Assembly (NCBI RefSeq): GCF_013327855.1
Contig: NZ_JABUMX010000002.1
Location: 744,001 to 808,000 of the forward strand
DNA length: 64,000 nt
Reading direction: 5' to 3'
Origin: Phyllobacterium pellucidum
GTDB lineage: Bacteria; Pseudomonadota; Alphaproteobacteria; Rhizobiales; Rhizobiaceae
How positions within the stretch are numbered: the stretch's first letter is position 1; the number at the start of each line of letters is the position of its first letter. The position numbers and the translations under genes were made by a program. The notes beneath the pieces were generated by a model. The model saw only the letters and a program-made list of their open reading frames with translations. It was not told the origin of the DNA and made no database searches. Of this stretch, positions 1 through 8,441 are shown piece by piece.

Positions 1-6
1 ATCGGC

Positions 7-192
7 ATGTTCATCGACGACGGCGCACTGGCGCTGCTGTCGATCCTGCTGATCGCTATTATAGCTGCAGCCGTGGAATTTGCGGGGCTGCCGGGTCTGA
101 CTGGCGGGCTGTTGCTGCTTGCCGGATGCATTCTCATTCTGGCAGAAAGCACCTGGCGCGCCGCCAGAGGGAAGCGGCCGTCAGACACTTGA
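7..192 (+). CDS. small membrane protein, function unknown (possibly 5'-partial)
   Basis: Encodes 61 residues with two hydrophobic stretches (about residues 7-26 and 30-46) and a basic C-terminal tail, so it is probably a two-pass inner-membrane protein. I do not recognise a family. The two codons before the ATG (Ile-Gly) are also open to the window edge, so this may be the end of a larger membrane protein that starts outside the window. It lies 39 bp upstream of the MFS gene on the same strand and may be cotranscribed with it. Confidence 0.45.
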   Translation: MFIDDGALALLSILLIAIIAAAVEFAGLPGLTGGLLLLAGCILILAESTWRAARGKRPSDT

Positions 193-231
193 TGGCATGA
201 CTACAACCTGTGGCACTTGTGGGAGGGCACC

Positions 232-1428
232 ATGGGAACTGATGCGATGCGGGACGTTTCAGCAGCGGGCGATTCGTGGCCCGTCGTGGTCGGTGCGATC
301 GCCGCGCAGGTGATCGGCGGACTGGTGCCGCAAATGGCGCCCTTCCTTATCAGCGGAATGATGGACGGGCTTTCGCTTTCAGAGCGTGACGCAGGCTTTG
401 TCGCCTTCGTGGAGTTCCTAACCCTTGCTGCCACTGCGATTCTAATTGCGCCTGTTCTGCCCCGGTTTTCCTATAGGAGCGTCTGCCTCGCCGCCGTTGC
501 TTTGACACTGTTGGCGCAAGGAGCGTCGATCTTTAGCACTTCTCTCGGATCGCTCGCATTTCTTCGCGGCTTCGCGGGTGTCGGGGAAGGCGCAATCTAC
601 GCTGTGTCGCTTTCCATTGTCGCTTCCCGGTGCAGAAACCCGGATAAGGTTTACGGCTACTTTCAGGTCGTCTGGGCGCTTGGAAGCGTTGGGCTCTTCG
701 CTATTGGCGGCCAACTCACCGCCGCATTCGCACATCGGGGCATTTTTGCATTTATCGCGGGGGTCACTCTCGCACTCTCCCCATTGCTGCTCCTCATTCC
801 GAGCGACCGCGCCCGAAACGTGCACCGATATTCGGCGGCCGGGGTGGCGGCCCCGCCTTTGATCGGCGTCATGACGTTCACGGCCATCGTGCTTTATCTG
901 GCGGCTTCCGCTGCGGTCTACACCTTCAGCGCGCCTCTCGGCGAGCGCGCCGGTCTCGACACATCGCAAGTGAGCTATGCGCTGACCATCGCATCGCTGA
1001 TCGGGCTCCTGGGCGCTGGTGCCGCCACCGTTCTCAACTTGCGCTGGGGCCGGGCAATTCCGATCACAGGGTTTTGTATCGGTTTCGCCATCATCACAAT
1101 TGCGCTCTGCTTCTCGCAAAGCGCGATTGTCTATCTGGTCGCTCTCATCGCGTCGGTGGTGATCTACTATTTTTCAATCCCGTATCTTTTTGGTCTTTCA
1201 GCAGCACTTGACCGCAGCGGCCGTTGGGCGGCAGCGGCGGGTTCGGCCTATCTGCTTGGCTTCGCAGCAGGCCCGCTGATCGCTGGTGCGACGATCACGG
1301 CCGCGGGCTACGCCGGACTCGCCGCGGCTTGCGTGGCAATCACCGCCGGGGCATGGGCGCTGGCGATGGCGGTCAATCGCCGCCTTCGCGAAACGACTGG
1401 TACTGGAACGACTGAAGCTCCGGCTTGA
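232..1428 (+). CDS. MFS transporter
   Basis: A 398-residue protein with about 12 hydrophobic segments and no signal peptide, the size and layout of a major facilitator superfamily permease in the inner membrane. The start is ATG 232 because a GGGAGG ribosome site sits just upstream; an in-frame TTG at 217 is less likely. The pattern of small and glycine-rich residues in TM4-5 and the repeat of two six-helix halves fit MFS. The substrate cannot be told from sequence. It converges on the response-regulator operon 52 bp downstream and may be a target of that system; that is inference. Confidence 0.85.
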   Translation: MGTDAMRDVSAAGDSWPVVVGAIAAQVIGGLVPQMAPFLISGMMDGLSLSERDAGFVAFVEFLTLAATAILIAPVLPRFSYRSVCLAAVALTLLAQGASIFSTSLGSLAFLRGFAGVGEGAIYAVSLSIVASRCRNPDKVYGYFQVVWALGSVGLFAIGGQLTAAFAHRGIFAFIAGVTLALSPLLLLIPSDRARNVHRYSAAGVAAPPLIGVMTFTAIVLYLAASAAVYTFSAPLGERAGLDTSQVSYALTIASLIGLLGAGAATVLNLRWGRAIPITGFCIGFAIITIALCFSQSAIVYLVALIASVVIYYFSIPYLFGLSAALDRSGRWAAAAGSAYLLGFAAGPLIAGATITAAGYAGLAAACVAITAGAWALAMAVNRRLRETTGTGTTEAPA

Positions 1429-1480
1429 AACTGCCGTGCAGGTTCGAGCGCACGCGCTGCCGAAGCCGCCGCCGCATTGT

Positions 1481-2260
1481 TCAAAATGCCATGGCCGGTC
1501 GATGCGAGATTGCGAGGCGGCCAGCATCCGCAATTTTGGCAGGATAGGGCTGAGCTTCCACGGAATTGCGCACGCCTTCAGGCAGCGCCTCCCAGACGTG
1601 AACGAGTTCGCCGACTGATGTGAGCTTCATCTTGCGCATGACGTTGCAGCGGTGAAGTTTTACGGTGATTTCGCTGATGCCAAGGCAGAATGCGATCTGT
1701 TTGTTCAGACGGCCAATCGCGACCTCCTGCATCACCTGACGCTCGCGTGGTGTGAGCAGCGCAAATTTGCTCAGGTGGTCGGTAACGATCCGCGCCTGGG
1801 CGCGCTGCTTGGCATCGCGGTCAATTCCCGCGGCTATGGCATCGAGCAACGTCTGGTCGCGTACCGGTTTGGTGAGGAAGTCTACCGCTCCGGCCTTCAT
1901 CGCCTGAACGGACATCGGGATGTCGCCATGGGCGGTAAGAAAGATAATCGGCTTTTCATCGCCGCTTTCCAGGAGCCGATGCTGGAGATCGAGACCGCTC
2001 ACGCCCGGCATGCGCACGTCGGCGACAATGCATCCCGGCCGATCAGAAAGCTCGGCTTCGAGGAACTCTTGCGTCGAACCGAAGCTGATTGTGTCGAGGC
2101 CAACCGACTGCATCAGTTCGTCGAGTGCTTCACGGACCTTCGCATCGTCATCGACGAAGATAACCAATGGACGCTCCGCCCCGCCCCAATCGCTCACGGT
2201 CTGCGATCGATCGGGTACGGTATGCCCCAGGCTTACATTTGCATGATAGCTTATGCTCAT
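1481..2260 (-). CDS. FixJ-family response regulator (receiver + LuxR-type HTH)
   Basis: 259 residues. The receiver domain covers about residues 31-150, with acidic pocket D37-D39, phospho-acceptor D81 in VADVRMPG and a TKPV lysine motif. A LuxR/GerE helix-turn-helix follows, starting at LTPRERQVM and containing the ISEITVKLHR recognition-helix pattern. It should be a DNA-binding output protein phosphorylated by the kinase of the same operon. It is the last of four coupled genes: its ATG overlaps the TGA of the receiver-only gene by 4 bp (ATGA). It is a close relative of the regulator at 13,321; both share RPGC, DVRMPGVSGLD, MKAGA and ISEITVKLHR. It has an extra N-terminal 30 residues and a C-terminal tail of about 30 residues. 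Confidence 0.92.
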   Translation of the reverse strand: MSISYHANVSLGHTVPDRSQTVSDWGGAERPLVIFVDDDAKVREALDELMQSVGLDTISFGSTQEFLEAELSDRPGCIVADVRMPGVSGLDLQHRLLESGDEKPIIFLTAHGDIPMSVQAMKAGAVDFLTKPVRDQTLLDAIAAGIDRDAKQRAQARIVTDHLSKFALLTPRERQVMQEVAIGRLNKQIAFCLGISEITVKLHRCNVMRKMKLTSVGELVHVWEALPEGVRNSVEAQPYPAKIADAGRLAISHRPAMAF

Positions 2261-2634
2261 TTTGGAGTCCCCTTTCCAGTCAGTGCATCGCCGATCGCTG
2301 CAAGCAACGCTTGCCCGTCGAAAGGCTTGCGGAAGAACCAGCCATGTTTGGGCTGCATTTGCTCTGCAAGTTCGTGCCTGCCAGTAATCAGGATCACAGG
2401 CAGGTCGGGGTGTTTGTCTTTCATCAAGCGCTGCAGTTCAAGGCCATCCATACCTGGCATGCCGATATCGGTAATCAGGCAATCGATTTCATGCGCAGCG
2501 TTGCTCTCCAACAGTTTCCTGGCGGACGAAAACGCCCGCACGACATGTCCCGCGGATTCGAGGAGATCCTCGAGCGAGTCGAGCAGGCGCTGATCGTCAT
2601 CGACGATCGCAACTACAGACTTCTGGTTGTACAT
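2257..2634 (-). CDS. single-domain response regulator (receiver only)
   Basis: 125 residues, just one CheY-like receiver domain: acidic residues D12-D14, phospho-acceptor D56 in LITDIGMPG, and a lysine in the FRKPF motif. No output domain is present, so it probably acts as a phosphate sink, a phosphorelay intermediate or a protein-interaction switch. It overlaps the upstream FixJ-type regulator gene by 22 bp and the downstream one by 4 bp, so its translation is coupled to theirs. The same arrangement recurs at 14,091 in the second two-component cluster. Confidence 0.9.
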   Translation of the reverse strand: MYNQKSVVAIVDDDQRLLDSLEDLLESAGHVVRAFSSARKLLESNAAHEIDCLITDIGMPGMDGLELQRLMKDKHPDLPVILITGRHELAEQMQPKHGWFFRKPFDGQALLAAIGDALTGKGTPK

Positions 2635-3278
2635 TCGCGCGAGCTTCCGGATCGTCTGGAATGAGTGACTGGGATGCGCAGCTTCTCGGCGATCCTCACC
2701 AGGTCGGCGAGCGACGCCGCTTCCATCTTGTGCATGATCTTGCTGCGGTGGATTTCGAGGGTAATCTCACTGATGCCGAGTTCCGCTGCCGCCTGCTTGT
2801 TGAGAAGGCCGCTGACAACGAGTGGCAATACTTCTCGCTCGCGCGGCGTAAGCTGCGACAGCCGGCGCATAAGCTCAGCCAGTTCGGCGCGCGTCGTACG
2901 TTGTTCACGGTCGCGCCGGATCGCCGCCCGCACTGCCGCGATCAGATCAACCTCCCCGACCGGCTTGGCAAGAAAGTCGACCGCCCCACCCTGAATGGCC
3001 CTTACCGATGACGGAATATCGCCATGGCCAGTGATAAACACGATCGGAGGATGCGCGTCACTCGATAGCTGCTTTTGAAATTCCAGGCCGTTGACGTCAG
3101 GGAGTTCGACATCGAGGATCAGGCACGCGGGAAGATCCGGCTTCCGACAGGCGACATAATCGGTGGCCGCAGCAAAGGTCTCGGTTCGCCATCCGAGCGA
3201 TTCCAATAGCTCGCCGAGCGCCTCGCGTACGCGTGCGTCGTCATCGACCACGAAGACGATTTCATCGCGCGGGTTCAT
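2613..3278 (-). CDS. FixJ-family response regulator (receiver + LuxR-type HTH)
   Basis: 221 residues. Receiver with acidic D12-D14, phospho-acceptor D56 in LILDVELPD and a lysine in AKPV, then a LuxR-type HTH (LTPREREVLPLV ... ISEITLEIHRSKIMHKM). It is a normal FixJ/NarL-like length. Its ATG overlaps the kinase stop by 4 bp, making it the first regulator translated after the kinase and the most likely direct partner. A second FixJ-type regulator in the same operon suggests branched output from one kinase. Confidence 0.92.
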   Translation of the reverse strand: MNPRDEIVFVVDDDARVREALGELLESLGWRTETFAAATDYVACRKPDLPACLILDVELPDVNGLEFQKQLSSDAHPPIVFITGHGDIPSSVRAIQGGAVDFLAKPVGEVDLIAAVRAAIRRDREQRTTRAELAELMRRLSQLTPREREVLPLVVSGLLNKQAAAELGISEITLEIHRSKIMHKMEAASLADLVRIAEKLRIPVTHSRRSGSSRECTTRSL

Positions 3279-4825
3279 GGCGTCTCGCTCGCCGCCAACG
3301 GCAGCTTGAAGGCGACAGTCGCCCCGCGCATCTCGTTGTTGGCCATCCAGAGGCGGCCCCCGTGCGATTCGATGATAGAACGGCAGATTGCCAGCCCCAT
3401 ACCCATCCCATGCGGCTTGGTCGTAAAGAACGGCTCAAACACCCGCTCGGCGTCCTTGAAGCCCGTTCCGTCATCTCGAACCTCGATCCGAACGGCGTCG
3501 GGGCCGTCGAAACAGGAAAGGATTTGCAGCACATGCTGGCTATCATCCGCGGCCTCTATTGCTTCGACGCCGTTGCGGATCAAGTTTACGAGTACCTGCT
3601 GTATCTGGACGCGATCGAGCGCAACCGACGGCAGGTCGGGGGCAAGTTCCGTCCTGATGCGTACGTTCTTGGCCGCGGCCTCATCGACCATCAGTTGGCA
3701 GACTTCACTGGTCAACCGGTTGACATCTTCCGGCGACCTGGCATGCGGCGTTCGGCGGAAGAGCGCGCGCACACGGCTCACGACATCCGCGGCCGAATTC
3801 GCATCGCGGGTGATGCGCTCGGCCGTGATCTTGGCACGTTCGACGTTTGGAGGGGTCGCGGAAAGCCAACGATAACATGCATGGGAATTGGCGACGATGG
3901 CTGCCAGCGGCTGATTTACCTCGTGCGCGATAGACGCGGACAGTTCGGCCAGGCTCGCTGCCTGCGTCGCCTGGGCGAGCTTGTCGTATGCGCGTCGAAG
4001 CGCATCTTCTGCGTGCATTTGATCATCGATATCGTGACAGAGGCCGAACCACTGGACAATATTTCCGTCCTCATCGCGCAAAGGCTCAGCGCGACCGGAC
4101 ATCCAGCGATATACGCCATCCGACCGGCGCAGACGATACTTCATCGAGAAGCGCTCGCCCGTGCGCAGACAGCTCCCGAGAACGGCCTCCACCTCCCCGG
4201 CATCGTCGGGGTGGAAAATAGTATCAAACACCACCGCCAGTTGTTGCGTGTCATCCAAGTCCATCCCGAGGAAGTCCGCCATGCGTTTGTTGACGAGGGT
4301 GGTCTCTCCCTGCGGGGTCAGCCGCCAGAGATTGCTCGGGACCATGTCGACGAGCAGCGACAGTTCCCGCTCCCGATCGTGCAGCGCCTCCTGGGCCGTC
4401 ACCAGGTCGTCGATGTCATGGCAAAGACCGTACCATTGAACGATGCGTCCGGTGTGGTCGCGAAGCGGCTCGGCGCGGCTTGACATCCAACGATAGAGCC
4501 CGTCGGTTCGGCGCAGGCGATACTTCAAGGAAAAGGGGACGCCGGTTGCGAGACTGTTGCGGAGCGTTTCGCCAAACTCCACTGCGTCTTGTGGATGCAG
4601 CACCGTGCTTATGAGCACGTCCAGTCGGCTCATTCCGGGTTTGTCGGTATCTGGAACGTCCAGACCCAGAAAATCGGTCATGCGCCTATTGAAGAATGTT
4701 GGTTCACCCTCGGGCGTAAGGCGCCAGAGGTGACTGGGAACCATATCAACGAGCAAGGAAAGCTCGCGCTCCCGATCGCGCAGCGCCTCTTCGGCCTGCA
4801 TTTGATTGGCAATTTCCATCTGCAT
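3275..4825 (-). CDS. soluble PAS-PAS sensor histidine kinase
   Basis: 516 residues from the chosen ATG at 4825, which has a GGGGAGGAG ribosome site; the frame stays open to 4990, so a longer N-terminus is possible. There are no membrane segments. Two consecutive PAS/PAC modules of about 133 residues are clear internal duplicates (RERELSLLVDMVPS and LWRLTP motifs in both). They are followed by HisKA with the phospho-His in SIAHEVNQPLAAI, an N box (NLIRNGVEAI) and G boxes (FFTTKPHGMGMGLAI). This is the FixL-type architecture of a cytosolic sensor of redox state or small molecules. It is the first gene of a four-gene coupled operon with three receiver proteins. Confidence 0.92.
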   Translation of the reverse strand: MQMEIANQMQAEEALRDRERELSLLVDMVPSHLWRLTPEGEPTFFNRRMTDFLGLDVPDTDKPGMSRLDVLISTVLHPQDAVEFGETLRNSLATGVPFSLKYRLRRTDGLYRWMSSRAEPLRDHTGRIVQWYGLCHDIDDLVTAQEALHDRERELSLLVDMVPSNLWRLTPQGETTLVNKRMADFLGMDLDDTQQLAVVFDTIFHPDDAGEVEAVLGSCLRTGERFSMKYRLRRSDGVYRWMSGRAEPLRDEDGNIVQWFGLCHDIDDQMHAEDALRRAYDKLAQATQAASLAELSASIAHEVNQPLAAIVANSHACYRWLSATPPNVERAKITAERITRDANSAADVVSRVRALFRRTPHARSPEDVNRLTSEVCQLMVDEAAAKNVRIRTELAPDLPSVALDRVQIQQVLVNLIRNGVEAIEAADDSQHVLQILSCFDGPDAVRIEVRDDGTGFKDAERVFEPFFTTKPHGMGMGLAICRSIIESHGGRLWMANNEMRGATVAFKLPLAASETP

Positions 4826-5295
4826 AATCGGCTGCTCCTCCCCGACAAAGAAAACCATCGGGCCGCCTACGCTTCCTATACCATTGACTATCGATTTCAG
4901 AGCTGCCGACGTCATACGATAGTGTAATCTAGCACTACGCTTATCGCACCTCATGGAAATCCATGATTGCAGAAGGTTGTGGCGAACCAAACGTTTTCGT
5001 CCGATCCAAAAGTTTTACAACAAAATGCGGGGGTTCCTCCAGAGCAAGGAGGCGCCCGTCAATGAATATGGCCGAATAAACGGCGACAAGCCGCCAGCGA
5101 TCTACTGCACGAGGCCGAGATAAGTGACTGATGACGCTGTTAACTTGCCTTGGCAGATCGATGGCTCATCCCACCAGGGCGCCTCGCTAAAATCGCGTGA
5201 CTTTGTGTTGCGATATGCCAATATCAACTTCGCTGGCAAACTTCGCCGCAGCGTGACACCCGATTATGTTCCCTTTCAAAACGGAAAGCCTCACC
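4826..5295. other. intergenic region between PAS kinase and lipoprotein genes
   Basis: This is the divergent promoter region for the kinase operon (minus) and the small lipoprotein (plus). The kinase frame stays open up to 4990, so part of it may be coding. The only structure I see is a direct repeat CCAAA(C/A)GTTTT at 4987-5016. No other gene is evident. Confidence 0.5.
4987..5016. promoter_or_regulatory. direct repeat CCAAA(C/A)GTTTT, candidate regulator site
   Basis: CCAAACGTTTT (4987-4997) and CCAAAAGTTTT (5006-5016) lie 19 bp apart, close to two helical turns, upstream of the kinase operon. Each copy is itself nearly palindromic (AAACGTTT). The spacing fits cooperative binding by a FixJ-type dimer, but this is inference. 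Confidence 0.35.
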
Positions 5296-5586
5296 ATGAA
5301 TCTGGTCCCAGACAATCGCGTTCAGCAGAACCAATATTCAATGCCAAAGTTCGTACTGACAGTCGTCCTCATCATGGGGTTGGCCGGCTGCACAACGACG
5401 GAAAAGGACCTCAGCGTCGGCACTGCGGCGGGCGCGATAATCGGTGGTATTGCTGACGGCGGCAAAGGTGCGCTGATTGGCGCGGGCGTTGGCGCGCTTG
5501 GCGGCCTTTTGGTCCGCAACCTCCGCAACGGGTATTGTCAGTACCGAGACCGGAACGGCCGCATTTATACGGCGCGCTGCCGTTAG
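5296..5586 (+). CDS. small glycine-zipper lipoprotein
   Basis: 96 residues. A lipoprotein signal with lipobox GLAGC is followed by a glycine-rich segment (GTAAGAIIGG, GAGVGALGGLL) typical of glycine-zipper/2TM outer-membrane lipoproteins of the 17-kDa antigen/SlyB type, then a short C-terminus with two cysteines. ATG 5296 has a GGAAAG site. ATG 5341 would give an ideal 16-residue signal peptide but lacks a good ribosome site. Such proteins often sit in the outer membrane and respond to envelope stress. It is probably monocistronic. Confidence 0.75.
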   Translation: MNLVPDNRVQQNQYSMPKFVLTVVLIMGLAGCTTTEKDLSVGTAAGAIIGGIADGGKGALIGAGVGALGGLLVRNLRNGYCQYRDRNGRIYTARCR

Positions 5587-5706
5587 AGGGGCGACCCTTT
5601 CTCGAGACACAGGCGATGGCGACACTGAACCGGGTTCGTGCCGCAGTAGCCTGGTGCTTCTTACTCGTAGGGCCCGGGTTGGGGGCCGGAAAAGCCGCCG
5701 TTCCGG

Positions 5707-6459
5707 CTACGTCGTAACAAGGCCCCCGTCGACGGCAATGACCTGCCCCGTCATCCATGTGGCGCGCGGATCGGCAAGGTGCACGATCCACATGGCCACG
5801 TCGTCCGGCACCCCGCGCCGGCCGAGCGGGATTGCCTTGCGTTCCTGCTCAGTGACCGCAACGATTTCTTCAGGCGACAGGTTCATGCGATCACGCAGGA
5901 AATCGGATTCCACCGGCCCCGGAGCGATGGCATTGACGCGTATCCCCTGCGGGGCGAGTTCCAGTGCCCAGCAACGGGTGAGGTGCTCGACCGCCGCTTT
6001 GCTCGATCCATAGATGGAAAGCACCGCCGCTGCCTTGCTGCCGAATGTGCTCGACATGTTGATGATCGTGCCTTTGGTCTCCGCCAGGTGCGGGACTGCC
6101 GCCGCGGCAAGAAGCAGCGGTCCCGTCACATTGACGGCGAACACACTGGAAATGGTGTCGGCATCGCTCTCGATCAGCGGCCTGATTGCACCAGCTCCGG
6201 CATTGTTGACGAGAACATCGAGGCGTCCCCAACGTCTGATGGCAGCATCGACCGTCTGATGTGCTGCTGCCGGATCGGCTGCATCCGCCACAAGGCCCTC
6301 TATGTTGGGATTAGCGGCAGTGATTTCCTGGAGAACGCCAGGGCGGCGTCCGGTAATGAGGACTTTAGCGCCCTGCGCCGCAAATTGCTTGGCTGCCGCC
6401 AAACCGATGCCGCTGCTGCCACCAGTTATGATGACAACCTTGTCGTGAAAACTTTCCAT
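5707..6459 (-). CDS. SDR family oxidoreductase
   Basis: 250 residues, classical short-chain dehydrogenase/reductase length. The cofactor motif TGGSSGIG is at residues 12-19, the structural NNAG at 85-88, and the catalytic triad S137, Y150 and K154 has normal spacing. The C-terminal GQVIAVDGG motif is intact. R38-R39 after the second strand suggests NADP(H) preference. The substrate is unknown. It is convergent with the lipoprotein gene and lies downstream of the hydrolase gene on the same strand (77 bp gap), so the two may share a transcript. Confidence 0.9.
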   Translation of the reverse strand: MESFHDKVVIITGGSSGIGLAAAKQFAAQGAKVLITGRRPGVLQEITAANPNIEGLVADAADPAAAHQTVDAAIRRWGRLDVLVNNAGAGAIRPLIESDADTISSVFAVNVTGPLLLAAAAVPHLAETKGTIINMSSTFGSKAAAVLSIYGSSKAAVEHLTRCWALELAPQGIRVNAIAPGPVESDFLRDRMNLSPEEIVAVTEQERKAIPLGRRGVPDDVAMWIVHLADPRATWMTGQVIAVDGGLVTT

Positions 6460-6536
6460 CTAACACCTTCGATTATTGGCGACCCATCATCGACTTTGAT
6501 GTCGGCAGCGACGCCCGGTTGCTGCCGACGCATCGC

Positions 6537-7517
6537 TCAGCTTCTTATGAACGCAAGCAGATCGGGGTTGATGACGTCCGCATTGGTCGTGCACATGCCA
6601 TGGGGAAAGTCCTCGTAGACCTTCAGTGTGCCATGCTTCAAAAGCTTCACGGTCAAGAGCGCCGAATCGGCAACCGGAACGATCTGGTCGTCGTCGCCAT
6701 GCATCACCAGCGTCGGAACATCGATCGCCTTCAGGTCGCCGGTGAAGTCGGTTTCGGAGAAGGCTTTTATGCAGTCATATTGAGCCTTCGCTCCGCCCAT
6801 CATTGCCTGCCGCCACCAGTTTGCGCGCACGGGTTCAGACAAAGTCGCCCCCTCGCGGTTGAAGCCATAGAACGGGATGGGAAAATTCCAGTAGAAATCC
6901 GCACGGTTGGCAGCGAGTTGATGGCGCATTCCGTCGAAGACATCCAACGGGGTGCCGTTTGGGTTAGCTGCAGTTTTCACCAATATTGGTGGAACCGCGC
7001 CTATCAGGACGAGCTTTGCAACACGCCCCTTGCCATGACGCGCCACATAGTGGGCTGCCTCGCCGCCGCCGGTCGAATGGCCGACATGAATGGCATCGCG
7101 CAGATCAAGAGCCTTTGCGAGCTGAGCGAAATCATCGGCATAGGTATCCATGTCATTGCCGGTCGCCGTTTGGGTCGAACGCCCGTGGCCGCGACGATCA
7201 TGGGCGATGACCCGGTATCCCTTGTCCAGGAAGAAGAGCATCTGCGTATCCCAATCGTCACTGGAGAGCGGCCAACCGTGATGGAAGACGATGGGCTGTC
7301 CCGTTCCCCAATCCTTGTAGAAGATTTCTGTCCCGTCCTTGGTTTTCAGCATTCCCATAGTGTAGTTCCTTTCTGTCTGGTTCGCGGTCATAGGTGAAAC
7401 CCGCTTTGCGCTGAACGCCGTCGACGGCATGGCAGCAAAGACTGTCGCGCTCGCCGCAAGCAGCAGGACGTCGCGGCGGGATGCTTCGATCGCTTCAATC
7501 GGAGTGGGTTCTTTCAT
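6537..7517 (-). CDS. Tat-exported alpha/beta hydrolase (non-haem chloroperoxidase/esterase type)
   Basis: 326 residues from ATG 7517, chosen because AGGAG precedes it. The N-terminus carries a twin-arginine motif (SRRDVLLLA, R14-R15) and a hydrophobic stretch ending near AFSA, so a folded enzyme is probably exported to the periplasm. The mature part is an alpha/beta hydrolase of the cofactor-free haloperoxidase/arylesterase group: oxyanion HHGWP, nucleophile elbow GHSTGG (S148), acid in GDDDQIVP (about D277) and His in FPHG (H306). Family members hydrolyse esters and can form peracids. Periplasmic targeting is less common for the family. It is divergent from the AhpD-like gene. Confidence 0.88.
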   Translation of the reverse strand: MKEPTPIEAIEASRRDVLLLAASATVFAAMPSTAFSAKRVSPMTANQTERNYTMGMLKTKDGTEIFYKDWGTGQPIVFHHGWPLSSDDWDTQMLFFLDKGYRVIAHDRRGHGRSTQTATGNDMDTYADDFAQLAKALDLRDAIHVGHSTGGGEAAHYVARHGKGRVAKLVLIGAVPPILVKTAANPNGTPLDVFDGMRHQLAANRADFYWNFPIPFYGFNREGATLSEPVRANWWRQAMMGGAKAQYDCIKAFSETDFTGDLKAIDVPTLVMHGDDDQIVPVADSALLTVKLLKHGTLKVYEDFPHGMCTTNADVINPDLLAFIRS

Positions 7518-7939
7518 GGAGTTCTCCTCGATGGATTGGGCCGGACAGGTTGGATGCTCGCCTGCCAATTCGTCGGCTGCAGGAAGAAACCGGAAAAACT
7601 CCTGCATTCATCATCCCTGTCGCGTCCGGTTAACACGGCTCGCACTTGAAAAATTAGCGGCTGAGTCGAGCTCCTGCATCCCATCCATAGGTTTGGATGG
7701 CTCATACCGAGGGTGACATTGAGCAGTTTGAAATTGAGGGTCGCGGCGGTTCGGTTAGGCGCGATCGGCCTCGATCAGCGATCGTTTGCCGAAACGGGCG
7801 ACCAGGGCCGCGCGGCTCCTGGCATTGCGGGATGGTTCACCTGAACGAAAGAATAGGATCGCTCCCCATCCGGTACGATAGCGAACGCGCCTGCGAGGGT
7901 CATGATGGGCGCGCAGATCATTTTTAAGGAGGACCCGAA
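7518..7939. other. divergent intergenic region, hydrolase / AhpD-like gene
   Basis: About 420 bp holding the promoters of the Tat-exported hydrolase (minus) and the AhpD-like gene (plus). It contains one perfect 7-bp inverted repeat (7681-7700) near its middle and an AAGGAGGA ribosome site just before the AhpD-like ATG. I see no gene in it. Confidence 0.6.
7681..7700. promoter_or_regulatory. inverted repeat CCATCCA-N6-TGGATGG
   Basis: A perfect 7-bp inverted repeat with a 6-bp spacer lies in the middle of the divergent promoter region. It is not followed by a T tract on either strand, so a transcription-factor site is more likely than a terminator. Which factor binds is unknown; the FixJ-type and Rrf2 regulators of the island are candidates. 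Confidence 0.4.
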
Positions 7940-8398
7940 ATGTCGCCCCGCTTCATGCCATTCAAAACTGCTCCCGAACTCATTGAAGCTCTTACCAAAG
8001 TGGAGAAGGTCCTCGCCACCGGCGGGCTCGAGCCCAGCCTGGGGGAACTCGTCAAGCTGCGCGCTTCCCAGATCAACGGCTGCGCCTACTGCATCTACAT
8101 GCACGTGAGTGACGCCCGCGCGCGCGGCGAAACAGAGATGCGGTTGTTCATGCTCGATGCATGGCGCGAATCTTCGCTCTACACCGATCGCGAGCGCGCG
8201 GCCCTCGCGTGGACCGAGTCCCTGACCAGGGTTGCGAAGACCGGTGCCCCAGATGAGGATTATGCCCTTGTGAAAGACCAGTTCAATGAAGGCGAACTCA
8301 CCTATCTCACGATAGCGATCGGCATGATCAACCTCTGGAATCGGCTGCAAGTTGGTGCCCGCGCCGCGCACCCCGTCCACGCTGCGACGGCGGCCTGA
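7940..8398 (+). CDS. carboxymuconolactone decarboxylase family / AhpD-like protein
   Basis: 152 residues. The peroxidase-type active-site motif C48-A-Y-C51-x3-H55 marks the AhpD-like branch of the carboxymuconolactone decarboxylase family, not the true decarboxylase. Such proteins use the CxxC pair for thiol-dependent reduction of alkyl hydroperoxides or related electrophiles. The ATG has an AAGGAGGA site. The small acetyltransferase follows after 43 bp on the same strand, so the two are probably an operon. Neighbouring NmrA-like and Rrf2 genes often accompany this family. Confidence 0.9.
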   Translation: MSPRFMPFKTAPELIEALTKVEKVLATGGLEPSLGELVKLRASQINGCAYCIYMHVSDARARGETEMRLFMLDAWRESSLYTDRERAALAWTESLTRVAKTGAPDEDYALVKDQFNEGELTYLTIAIGMINLWNRLQVGARAAHPVHAATAA

Positions 8399-8441
8399 CC
8401 ATGCTTTGCAGATGCCACCCCGGACCACAGAGGGACAATCG

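Noticed and set aside
5616..5717. A short frame of 33 codons with a signal-peptide-like start after the lipoprotein gene.
   Set aside because: No good ribosome site, and it runs into the end of the convergent SDR gene; conservation would be needed to support it.
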